Part shown: positions 34,492 to 42,742 of the stretch, one piece after another
Numbering within the stretch: the first letter of the stretch is position 1
Layout of the letters: the number at the start of each line of letters is the position of its first letter
Source: Bombella apis
GTDB lineage: Bacteria > Pseudomonadota > Alphaproteobacteria > Acetobacterales > Acetobacteraceae
Assembly: GCF_018221685.1 (NCBI RefSeq)
Contig: NZ_JAGJTM010000001.1
Span: 1 to 64,000 of the forward strand
Length of the DNA stretch: 64,000 nucleotides
Reading direction: 5' to 3'
Notes under the pieces: model-generated
What the model saw: the letters and a program-made list of their open reading frames with translations, nothing else
Told to the model about the DNA's origin: nothing
The model's database searches: none
Program-made: the position numbers and the translations under genes

Positions 34492-35349
34492 CTATCTCAG
34501 GGCATCAAACTCACTGACTGCGTCCGCCTGGTAAGACCGGCGGGCCTTTTCGAGATACTCTTCCCACTTCGGAACGTAATAGCCGTACCCAGCCGGATTC
34601 TGGAAGAACCAGTGACGCCAGGCATGGAAGACATGATCATGCTCACGATAGGCCGGATCATTCAGCAGATGCCGCGCAGCAGGTGGCTTGGCCGCATGAA
34701 AATGGACGATGGTAGCGTTGTCATCCACCCCCCAGTAAGGCTTCCAGTTGAAGCGGGCGGAAAGTGGGCTCCACTGTGCATTGTAGAAAATGCGCAGCAG
34801 CTCCTGATCATACCCAGCCACATGGTCCAGATTATCGCACAGGAAATCCACCATCGCTGGCAGGTCACGACGCATACGCTCAAGGTTCATCACCATGACC
34901 CCCGAGTTCATGTCCACGTAGTAATCCTGCTTGCCGAACTGCCCGCAAGCCGCAAAGATTTCCGGCGTGCAGAACTCGACCTGCGGGTCCTTCAGGAACA
35001 TCACGTCACAGTCGGTGTACAGGACGTACTGGTCATCCTGCTCCAGCAGGGGCAGCTCCAGCCGCATGAAGGCACCAGCCGCCGTAAAAATGTAATTGGG
35101 CCATTCCGGTTTGAGGCGACGCTGGGCCTCCAGCAGGCGGTCATAGAAATGCAGACGGTGAAAAATGACATTCACCCCGGCAGCCCGCATCTCCCGCGTG
35201 AAGTCACATTCGTTTCCATCAAACACCATGTGCGGGATCAGCGTCGTATTCTCACGGGCCGACTGTACGGCAGCCCGGATACAATCGATAAAACCATGAT
35301 CAGGGTCGTTGGACAGTGTCTTCTCTGTAATCGCAAAAAACCACTTCAT
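34492..35349 (-). CDS. Glycosyltransferase, GT8-like fold
   Basis: A 285-residue cytosolic protein with a DxD motif in VLYTDCDVMFLKDP (about 108-121) and the later VDMNSGVMVMNLERMR and DQELLRIFYN, the layout of GT-A family 8-like transferases that use nucleotide sugars. Near the C-terminus IVHFHAAKP resembles the second metal-binding H-x-G/A-x2-KP motif. No other surface-polysaccharide genes are adjacent, so acceptor and sugar are unknown. A GGGAG site lies before ATG 35349. Confidence 0.85.
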   Translation of the reverse strand: MKWFFAITEKTLSNDPDHGFIDCIRAAVQSARENTTLIPHMVFDGNECDFTREMRAAGVNVIFHRLHFYDRLLEAQRRLKPEWPNYIFTAAGAFMRLELPLLEQDDQYVLYTDCDVMFLKDPQVEFCTPEIFAACGQFGKQDYYVDMNSGVMVMNLERMRRDLPAMVDFLCDNLDHVAGYDQELLRIFYNAQWSPLSARFNWKPYWGVDDNATIVHFHAAKPPAARHLLNDPAYREHDHVFHAWRHWFFQNPAGYGYYVPKWEEYLEKARRSYQADAVSEFDALR

Positions 35350-35420
35350 CCCTCAACGCTCCCTGACACCCAGTCTCTCAGAATCATATGATCATTCATT
35401 CGCCATGCCCCACTGACACG

Positions 35421-35639
35421 TCACCAGTTCCGGGAAATCAGCCAGAACTCTTCGGACGTCAGCGTCACCGTCCCCTGTCCTGCCGTATCTGCGGCGGCTC
35501 TGGCAAGAGCATGTATACGCTCGATCAGGATCGTTTTGCGCTGATGCGCCTCAGAGGTCTCCTTCTCCCCGGCCAGCGTCTGCAGGGCCAGCTCGGCAGC
35601 ACGGGCAACACGGCCTGCATCCAGCGCAGCGTAAGACAT
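35421..35639 (-). CDS. Hypothetical 72-residue protein
   Basis: A small helical, alanine-rich soluble protein (SYAALDAGRVARAAELALQT, ILIERIHALARAAADTAGQG) ending in TLTSEEFWLISRNW. The ATG at 35639 has AAGGACGAG seven bases upstream. It lies 70 bases upstream of the glycosyltransferase gene on the same strand. I do not recognise it; codon pattern and ribosome binding site suggest a real gene. Confidence 0.65.
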   Translation of the reverse strand: MSYAALDAGRVARAAELALQTLAGEKETSEAHQRKTILIERIHALARAAADTAGQGTVTLTSEEFWLISRNW

Positions 35640-35895
35640 GATCTCGTCCTTCAATTCCTACCAATAAAACCATTCCCCCGCCTCGGGCAGGTACAGAACG
35701 GAGCAGCTCCCGCTGCCAGCCAATATAATCCCCTCTACAGTAGTCCCGTTTCCTTCCTTTTTTCAATCCCCTACCTTCCATTAAACCTCTTTTATAACGT
35801 GATCTTTACTTATAAAAACCAGGCTCCTCTCTGCCCTCCATCATTTCCATGATAGGGAGAGGAAGCTCACGCATGTCCCTGTTCAGGAAGCCCCC

Positions 35896-37101
35896 ATGAT
35901 ACGCACTGCCCCGTCCTCTACCCTGCGTATGGTCCGCCTCTGCCTTGCCCTGCTCCTCCCTGCCCTTCTGGCAGCCTGCGCCACACGTCCCAGCGGCAAC
36001 AGCCCGACCATGCCCGTGCTGGAGGAACAGGCAGACTATCAGGCCCATGCCCGCTCGCACTACACACCGCCCGGCCCGCCTGAAGACCCCTGGGGGCCTT
36101 ACATCAATGAAGCATCAAACCGTTTCGATGTGCCTGCTGAATGGATCAGGGCCGTCATGCATCAGGAGTCAGGGGGGCATCTGTATGACCGTTATGGCAA
36201 CTTCATCACCTCCACGCCCGGCGCCATGGGGCTGATGCAGATCATGCCACCCGCCTATGACGACCTGCGGACCCAGTACAATCTGGGACCTGACCCCTAC
36301 GACCCGCACGACAACATTCTCGCCGGAACAGCCTATATCCGCCAGATGTATGAAATATACGGCTCTCCCGGCTTTCTGGCTGCCTATAATTATGGCCCGG
36401 GCAGTCTGGACCACTACCTCCGCCAGAACAGGGCCCTCCCACGGGAGACACGCAATTATGTGGCGGCCATTGCCCCCAAGATCATGGGCATCTGGCCGCA
36501 TCAGCGCTCCCGCAATGACCTCATCGTGGCCCGCCATGACAGGACGGCGCAGGGGCCCGCCCGCATGGATACGGCCACACCTCTGGATGGTGGTGGGAGC
36601 TATGACGAAACCACCACGGCCGGACAGGCTGTCCAAACAGCCGAAACACAGGATATCCGGGCCGCATGGGCCGCCCGCGGTTTTTCCTCCCCTCAGCCGC
36701 AGCCAGCAGCTCCCATCGCCCGGCCCCATTCGCCTCCACCACGCTCCTTTCCGCCAGAACCACAGAGAAATACGCTGCGCATCCAGTCCATTCCCCTGGC
36801 TGATGCCCCAGCCAGACGGAGGGGAGCGACAGACATGCTGGCCGAATCAACCCATGACTGGGCCATCCAGCTGGGGAGCTATGCTGGTGAAAAACAGGCC
36901 CTCATGGTTGCCACACAGCTACGCCCCCGCATTACCCCCATTGCCGGCGGGGCCTCCGTCCATGTCATGCCCGTTCGTACGGCCAGAGGTACACTCTACC
37001 GGGCCCGGCTCATCAACCTGACGCACAGCCAGGCTACCGGGGCGTGCAGGCATCTGCGGGGGACCATAGACTGCCTGACAATTCCCCCCAACGCTCCCTG
37101 A
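35896..37101 (+). CDS. Lytic transglycosylase lipoprotein with C-terminal SPOR domain
   Basis: Peptidoglycan-cleaving enzyme, probably anchored in the outer membrane. The 401-residue protein has a signal with lipobox LLAAC (Cys28), an SLT domain (about 75-195) with the catalytic glutamate in VMHQESGG, GAMGLMQIMPP, NILAGTAYI and AYNYGPG, a Pro-rich linker (about 250-320), and a C-terminal SPOR-like repeat (WAIQLGSYAGEKQALMVA ... YRARLINL). SPOR domains bind glycan strands without stem peptides at division sites, so a septal role is likely. Alternative: RlpA-like, but the SLT motifs exclude it. Confidence 0.9.
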   Translation: MIRTAPSSTLRMVRLCLALLLPALLAACATRPSGNSPTMPVLEEQADYQAHARSHYTPPGPPEDPWGPYINEASNRFDVPAEWIRAVMHQESGGHLYDRYGNFITSTPGAMGLMQIMPPAYDDLRTQYNLGPDPYDPHDNILAGTAYIRQMYEIYGSPGFLAAYNYGPGSLDHYLRQNRALPRETRNYVAAIAPKIMGIWPHQRSRNDLIVARHDRTAQGPARMDTATPLDGGGSYDETTTAGQAVQTAETQDIRAAWAARGFSSPQPQPAAPIARPHSPPPRSFPPEPQRNTLRIQSIPLADAPARRRGATDMLAESTHDWAIQLGSYAGEKQALMVATQLRPRITPIAGGASVHVMPVRTARGTLYRARLINLTHSQATGACRHLRGTIDCLTIPPNAP

Positions 37102-37126
37102 CCATCATCGGAGGAACACACGGGAC

Positions 37127-37684
37127 ATGCCGCACACACCGCACCATGTCGGCACGGCCAGGCCACTCCGGCTCGCTGATGATGTCACCAGCACGGCCCT
37201 CTATGCCGGGCCGGGTGACTGTTACCGCTATACGCTCAGGCGTATCTGGAATGAGACAGGGCCCCTCATCATGTGGATCATGATGAATCCCTCTGTCGCC
37301 ACGGAATATGGAGATGACCGTTCCGTGGCCAAATGCCAGCGTTACAGTCGGCAATGGGGTTATGGCGGCATGTTCGTGGGCAACAGCTTCGCCTATCGCT
37401 GCACGGACCAGAAACGCCTTCTCGAGGTCGCCGACCCCGTCGGCCCGGAGACCGACCACTACCTGCTGGACATGGCTGGACAGGCTGAACTCATCGTGCT
37501 GGCCTACGGCACCCCGCAGGCCAAGGAGCTGCGCTACCGGGGACCTGAGGTGGCACGGCTGCTGCTCCGGGCTGGTCACAGGGTCACGGCCCTGCGGCTG
37601 AGCCGCAAAGGCCATCGCCCCGAACACCCGCTCTATCTCCCGGCGGACCTTACACCCGTCCCCCTGACGGCAGACGATTTCTGA
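37127..37684 (+). CDS. DUF1643 domain protein
   Basis: A 185-residue protein of the DUF1643 family, function unknown. The diagnostic region is YRYTLRRIWNETGPLIMWIM followed by MMNPSVATEYGDDRSVAKCQ and the glycine-rich GYGGMFVGNSFAYR. GGAGG is 11 bases before the ATG. It starts 25 bases after the transglycosylase gene and is convergent with dld. Confidence 0.85.
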   Translation: MPHTPHHVGTARPLRLADDVTSTALYAGPGDCYRYTLRRIWNETGPLIMWIMMNPSVATEYGDDRSVAKCQRYSRQWGYGGMFVGNSFAYRCTDQKRLLEVADPVGPETDHYLLDMAGQAELIVLAYGTPQAKELRYRGPEVARLLLRAGHRVTALRLSRKGHRPEHPLYLPADLTPVPLTADDF

Positions 37685-37742
37685 TCCACCTCCCACCACG
37701 CAGACAGGGCTTTCCCGCAAGGGGAGGCGCGCCCATCTGGCT

Positions 37743-39458
37743 TCAGACGCTTTCTGCGACCCAATTTTTCTTCTTTGTCTGACGGCCAATGCCGGGATTC
37801 AAACAGTTGCAAGGATCGAGCGAGCGGTAATGGGCGGCCATGCTCTGCGGAGCATGATAGAGGTGCCCCACATTATGCTCGGCCGGATAACGGGCTCCCC
37901 GTTTGTCCAGTATTGGCCACATCATGGTCGTCTCAACTTCCATGGGGTCCACACCAGGCCTGACAACATAATCCTGATGCATGACATGGCAGAGGAAGTG
38001 CCCGTAATAGAGCTTCAGCAGCAGCTGGTCGTCCACCTCCGGCGGAAGACGCTCCTGCCACTCCCAGTCATTGCGGCGCAGAGCGACATCCAGTGCCATC
38101 ATGCCGCCCGTCTTCCTGCCATGAACAGCCACATACCGGTTTGCTGCCCCCGCCGCCGCAAACCGGTGCAGAAAAGCCAGCGTCCCCTCCTGCGCCGTAC
38201 ACTCAAAGAAGGCACCCTCCACCTCCTGCCCTTCGGTAAAGAAGCTCTCCAGCCATGGGCGGACCTGCCGGGCCAGCGTGCCAGATACACGCAGCATGAG
38301 GTGATGGTCATATGTCTCGTGATAGGCCCTCATGCGGGCTGGCACCTGCGAAGGCAGGAACCGGCTGCCAGACTGCATGAGCAGGTCGCTCAGCCCGTCC
38401 GGTACCCATGAGAAACGCCGGGCGAAGGCATCCACACGAGCCTTCAGACGGAACATGAGCGGCAGATGTTTCGTTCCCAGAAAACGGATCAGCGCCACGG
38501 TATCCCGCCCGTATTCATCCGCAATGGCAAAAGCATCCCGATGCATGTATTCACCCGCAACGGGCAGCTCCTCAAACGCCGTCAGAAGATGCCGCCGGAC
38601 CTTTTCCAACGTATCGGTCCGGTTGGTGCCAAGATAGAAGACGGCCGTATCCTTCGCTGCCGGGAAGGTATCCAGCCGCACGGCAAAGACGATCAGCTTT
38701 CCCGCATTACCGGATGCCTCGAACAGACGGCCCGGGTCCGCATTGTAACGCCCCGGGGATGCCTCATCGACCTGGCGGATACGGTTGACGTAATCATCAT
38801 CATGGGCCTTTCTCGTGCCCGACCAGTCCACATCATCCGGGCTGTAACGACCATGTTCCAGCGCATCCAGCACGGATTCTGCCACAGCTTCATCCGGGAA
38901 GCGGATGCCCAGATGATTGACCAGATTCAGCCTGCCCTCGGCATCCACCTGTCCATAGAGGGCCATTTCCGTATAAGCCGGACCACGCTGCACCAGGGCC
39001 CCGCCCGAGTTGTTACTCACCCCCCCGAGGACAGAAGCCCCGATGCAGGAAGACCCGATGACCGAATGGGGTTCCCGCCCCAGCGGAGCCAGTTTTTCTT
39101 CCAGCTCGTAAAGATCCGCCCCCGGCAGGCAGACAACCTGTCGGCCTTCTCCCAGAAGCTGGATACCTTTCAGCCTGCGTGTGCTGATGAGAATGATCGG
39201 CCTGTCATAATCGTTACCATCCGGTGTGGAGCCGCCCGTCAGCCCTGTATTGGCGGCCTGCATGAGAATGATGCGCCCTGATTCCACCGCCAGCTTCGAG
39301 ACACGCCACAGCTCAACCAGAGAGCCGGGAATAACGACGGCTTCCACCCGGCCATCACCAAACCGGAACCCCTTGCGGTACCCGTAGGTCGCACTTTCCG
39401 AGGTCAGGACATATCTGGTGCCAACAACAGATTTCAACTCGCCAACAAGATCGACCAT
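37743..39458 (-). CDS. dld: Quinone-dependent D-lactate dehydrogenase Dld
   Basis: FAD flavoprotein at the inner face of the membrane, oxidising D-lactate to pyruvate and passing electrons to quinone. The 571 residues equal the E. coli length. The FAD-binding_4 domain shows VVIPGSLVELWRV, QAANTGLTGGSTP, GSSCIGASVLGGVSNNSGG; the C-terminal half is the membrane-binding Dld domain with CTAQEGTLAFLHRF and YYGHFLCHVMHQDYV. The ATG at 39458 has AGAGG five bases upstream; an open extension of 47 codons is discounted. With the three-subunit dehydrogenase at 55540-59489 it feeds the quinone pool. Confidence 0.95.
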   Translation of the reverse strand: MVDLVGELKSVVGTRYVLTSESATYGYRKGFRFGDGRVEAVVIPGSLVELWRVSKLAVESGRIILMQAANTGLTGGSTPDGNDYDRPIILISTRRLKGIQLLGEGRQVVCLPGADLYELEEKLAPLGREPHSVIGSSCIGASVLGGVSNNSGGALVQRGPAYTEMALYGQVDAEGRLNLVNHLGIRFPDEAVAESVLDALEHGRYSPDDVDWSGTRKAHDDDYVNRIRQVDEASPGRYNADPGRLFEASGNAGKLIVFAVRLDTFPAAKDTAVFYLGTNRTDTLEKVRRHLLTAFEELPVAGEYMHRDAFAIADEYGRDTVALIRFLGTKHLPLMFRLKARVDAFARRFSWVPDGLSDLLMQSGSRFLPSQVPARMRAYHETYDHHLMLRVSGTLARQVRPWLESFFTEGQEVEGAFFECTAQEGTLAFLHRFAAAGAANRYVAVHGRKTGGMMALDVALRRNDWEWQERLPPEVDDQLLLKLYYGHFLCHVMHQDYVVRPGVDPMEVETTMMWPILDKRGARYPAEHNVGHLYHAPQSMAAHYRSLDPCNCLNPGIGRQTKKKNWVAESV

Positions 39459-39629
39459 TCCATCCTCTTTCCGCCCCTTTCCTTCAAGATCAACTCCGGG
39501 AAGGAAAGGGCACATCCATGAAACAAGATGTGACATTACCTCTTTCAATGCGATGAAAACCATAGAAAGGCCCTTTGGGCCGCCCTGTTTTCCTGTCAAA
39601 GAAATGTGAAATGCCTTTCGGCACCAGTA

Positions 39630-41525
39630 TTACCTGGTCCGCCCGAAAAGTTTCTCCAGCCCGTCCTTGTCCAGCTTCAACCATGTCGGACGGCCATGAG
39701 GGCAGGTATTGGCCCGGGGATGCTGCTCCATGCCCCGCAACAGAGCATCCATTTCCTCCTGCTTGAGAATACGGCCGGCACGGATGCTGCCATGACAGGC
39801 CATCCGGGCCATGATGGCTTCAAACCGCCCATCCAGACTGTCTGTCTGCCGGGCTGGCAGGTCAGGCATCTGCACGAGTTCATCCGCCACATCCCGCAGA
39901 AGGCCCGCCACGTCACTACCGCTCAATGGGGCGGGCAGACTGCGGACCAGAACGCTCCCACTGCCAAAAGATTCTATCTCCAGACCAAAACGGGCCAGCT
40001 CCTCCGCACATCGTGACAGCGCCTCGGCCGCCCCATGCGGCAGATCAACCACCTCCGGCATCAGAAGGGCCTGCGCCTGCACGGCCCCTTCAGCAAAACG
40101 GGCACGCAGGCGCTCATGGGTCAGACGCTCATGGGCAGCATGCTGGTCTGTCAGGATCAGGTCACCATCCGGGGCAATCGAGAGAATATAGGTGGCATGA
40201 ATCTGCCCGATCGGCACACCAAGTGGCTGCTCCGGCTGTCTGCCGCCAACAGACGGATGAGGCACCTCCTCCCCTCCGCCATCTTCCACCTGCGCAACCC
40301 GGCCCGACGTCACATAACCCTGCTGCGGCTCTGCAAGGCCGGGAGCAAACTGCCGCTCCTTCATCACGGCAGACGAAGCAAAACGGCGAACGGACGTCCC
40401 CAGACCAAGATCGGCCGGAGGAACAGCCCGGGCGCCCGTATGATCATATGAATAGGACGTACCCGGCACGTTCTGCCCAATGGAAGCTGCCCGGCGGCCA
40501 ATGATGCCAAGATCGGCCTGTATGCCTCCACCGTCCCCGGCGCTACGGGCCAACGCACGCCCCACAGCCCCAATGACAAAAGCTCTCACCTCGGCCTCAT
40601 CCGCAAACCGCAGCTCTGTCTTGGCAGGATGGACATTCACATCCACACGATCAAGCGGAAGGCGCAGATGCAGCAGGAGAACAGGGAAACGCCCTTTCTC
40701 GATCACGGGCCGATAGGCCACCCGTATGGCAGTCCGCAGGATGGGGTCCATCACAGGGCGATTATTGACCAGCATGAACTGGCCGCTGCCTGTCCGCCTG
40801 GTTTCACCCGGACCACAGATATACCCGCCCAGCCGCATGGGGCCACGCTGCTCATCAACCGTCAGAAGGCCATCTTCGGGCACATCAAGAATGCTAGCCA
40901 CACGGGCACGGACATCCTGCGGCGGCAGATTGAAGATCTCCCGCCCATCCATGACGAAACTGATGGCACAATCCGGCGCACTCAACGCCACACGCCGCAT
41001 GACGGCTTCAGCGTGATTGCCCTCCACTCTGGCTGTCTTGAGAAATTTGCGGCGGGCCGGTGTCGCAAAGAACAGGTCCCGCACCACAACACGGGTCCCC
41101 ACAGAACCAGCAGAAGGCACCGGCCCGCTGACAACACCCCCCTGCACGGAAAGCTCCCAGGCCGTTTCAGCCGTTTCTGTCCGTGATGTCAGGAAAAGGC
41201 GGGCACTGGCCCCGATGGATGGCAGCGCCTCCCCCCGAAACCCCAGTGTTTTTATGGCCGTCAGGTCATCATCCGGCAATTTGGAGGTACAGTGCCGCTC
41301 CACCGCCAGGGGCAGCTCCTCGGCTTCCATCCCCCGGCCATTATCCCGGACATCAATCAGCTCACAGCCGCCCCCCCGCAGGGTGACCTCAAGACGGGTC
41401 GCCCCGGCATCCAGCGCATTTTCCACCAGTTCCTTGAGCGCCGCCGCCGGGCGCTCCACCACCTCACCAGCGGCAATAAGATCCACAACATGGCTGGAAA
41501 GACGGCGGATGACAGGCCTCATCAT
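39630..41525 (-). CDS. mutL: DNA mismatch repair protein MutL (endonuclease-type)
   Basis: Couples mismatch recognition by MutS to strand removal. The 631-residue protein has the GHKL ATPase N-terminal region (LIAAGEVVERPAAALKELVE, DNGRGM, TLGFRGEALPSI), a variable linker (about 330-440) and a C-terminal dimerisation/nuclease domain. The metal-binding motif DQHAAHERLTHE and the late ACHGSIRAG and CPHGRPT motifs show that it keeps the latent endonuclease lost in E. coli. Hence no MutH is expected. Starts 67 bases after bamF. Confidence 0.97.
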   Translation of the reverse strand: MMRPVIRRLSSHVVDLIAAGEVVERPAAALKELVENALDAGATRLEVTLRGGGCELIDVRDNGRGMEAEELPLAVERHCTSKLPDDDLTAIKTLGFRGEALPSIGASARLFLTSRTETAETAWELSVQGGVVSGPVPSAGSVGTRVVVRDLFFATPARRKFLKTARVEGNHAEAVMRRVALSAPDCAISFVMDGREIFNLPPQDVRARVASILDVPEDGLLTVDEQRGPMRLGGYICGPGETRRTGSGQFMLVNNRPVMDPILRTAIRVAYRPVIEKGRFPVLLLHLRLPLDRVDVNVHPAKTELRFADEAEVRAFVIGAVGRALARSAGDGGGIQADLGIIGRRAASIGQNVPGTSYSYDHTGARAVPPADLGLGTSVRRFASSAVMKERQFAPGLAEPQQGYVTSGRVAQVEDGGGEEVPHPSVGGRQPEQPLGVPIGQIHATYILSIAPDGDLILTDQHAAHERLTHERLRARFAEGAVQAQALLMPEVVDLPHGAAEALSRCAEELARFGLEIESFGSGSVLVRSLPAPLSGSDVAGLLRDVADELVQMPDLPARQTDSLDGRFEAIMARMACHGSIRAGRILKQEEMDALLRGMEQHPRANTCPHGRPTWLKLDKDGLEKLFGRTR

Positions 41526-41592
41526 GACTTCTCCTCAGACAGGAGGCAGAACAGGACGGAACACCAACCGCAAAAGGAGAGCCTGGAAGCTC

Positions 41593-42126
41593 TTATTTGC
41601 CACCCTTCCGCAGGGTCGGCGTGGCGCCTTCAGCAAAGCTCTGCCCCAGGGCCGCATTCTTCTGGATGCGGCGATTTTCCGCTTCGCCATCCACGACATT
41701 GCCAGCCCGGCCACCCCGCCAGAAAAGAAGACTGTCCACAAATCCAGCATCAGCATCGCCAAGTTCGGCATTGTTCGGACCACGGGCCGCCGATGTGGCC
41801 CGCTGGACAAGGGCCTCCTGCCCGACGCTCTCCGTCCCCTCATTGGGGTGAAGAGCGACATCCGGGGCCAGCGTCTCCAGCGCCTGCATACGGGGACTTT
41901 CATCCGGGCGGTTGGCACTGGCTGCCCCCGGAAGGGCCAGTTTCTCCGAGGGTGGCATGGAGAGTGGCGCACGGGTCGTCACGGCGTATTCATCCGGCAG
42001 GCTGCGCTGAAGGCCGAAGCCACGCGCCACATCACTGCCGGAGCACCCAGCCAACGCCAGCCCGAACGTGGCCAGAGCACCCAACCGGACTCCGTGACGT
42101 ATAACTGAAGGAGCAAAAAGCCGCAT
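41593..42126 (-). CDS. bamF: BamF-like lipoprotein (DUF3035)
   Basis: A 177-residue lipoprotein: signal with lipobox LALAGC (Cys28), then RSLPDEYAVTTRAPLSMPP (about 41-60), matching the conserved RxxPDEF motif of alphaproteobacterial BamF, an accessory lipoprotein of the outer-membrane beta-barrel assembly machine. The C-terminal half is polar and probably flexible, ending ATPTLRKGGK. It lies 79 bases after lspA, whose product would process its signal peptide. Start ATG 42126; an in-frame open region upstream lies inside lspA. Confidence 0.82.
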   Translation of the reverse strand: MRLFAPSVIRHGVRLGALATFGLALAGCSGSDVARGFGLQRSLPDEYAVTTRAPLSMPPSEKLALPGAASANRPDESPRMQALETLAPDVALHPNEGTESVGQEALVQRATSAARGPNNAELGDADAGFVDSLLFWRGGRAGNVVDGEAENRRIQKNAALGQSFAEGATPTLRKGGK

Positions 42127-42205
42127 GACAGGTTCCCGCACTGCACTCACAAAAAGATGCCCAATCCTATAGGGCCTGCCTGCAATGGGCAAGCCGGTTG
42201 TCACT

Positions 42206-42742
42206 TCAGCCATTCCGGCTCCGCCGCTCCGCCAGAAAGGAGTCCAGCAGCCACAGGCCAACACCACAGACAATGCCGGAATCCGCAATGTTGAAAACAT
42301 ACCAGGACCATCCCCCGACATGAAAATGCAGGAAATCCACTACAGCCCCGTAATGAAGACGGTCTATCACATTGCCAATGGCGCCCCCGATGATCCCGCC
42401 GCAGGCAAGACTGACCAGCCGACGGCGTGACCGCAGAAGAACGACCAGAAGCCCCAACACTGCCAGCAGGGAGATGGCAATGAACAGCCAGCGTCCGTGC
42501 CCGCCGAACATGCCGAACGTCACGGCGTGATTCCATACCATCGTGAAGCTGAGGCAGGGCATGACATCCATGGTCCCCCGTGCCGGCAGGTTCAGCCCGT
42601 AGAGAATCCATGCCTTGCTCGCCTGGTCCACGAACAGGACAGCAAGAGCCGTTACCAACCCGACCAGCCGCCACCGTGGCGACCCCGGTACAGGGGCCGG
42701 GGATGCGCCGCTCCCTGTACCTTCAGCCCGGGCCGACCTCAT
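42206..42742 (-). CDS. lspA: Lipoprotein signal peptidase LspA
   Basis: Aspartyl signal peptidase II, cleaving prolipoproteins after lipidation. The 178-residue protein has four membrane segments and the catalytic aspartates in NVIDRLHYGAVVDF (Asp136) and FNIADS (Asp154), plus WNHAVTFGMF. The N-terminus (1-25) is longer and more polar than usual. It overlaps the ileS stop by four bases (ATGA), the common ileS-lspA coupling. Together with lnt (23036-24571) it covers two of the three lipoprotein-processing steps. Confidence 0.96.
   Translation of the reverse strand: MRSARAEGTGSGASPAPVPGSPRWRLVGLVTALAVLFVDQASKAWILYGLNLPARGTMDVMPCLSFTMVWNHAVTFGMFGGHGRWLFIAISLLAVLGLLVVLLRSRRRLVSLACGGIIGGAIGNVIDRLHYGAVVDFLHFHVGGWSWYVFNIADSGIVCGVGLWLLDSFLAERRSRNG

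Noticed and set aside
36690..36870. Pro-rich linker in the transglycosylase as a frameshift or pseudogene sign
   Set aside because: The frame stays open and the SPOR-like domain follows in phase, so it is a normal flexible linker.
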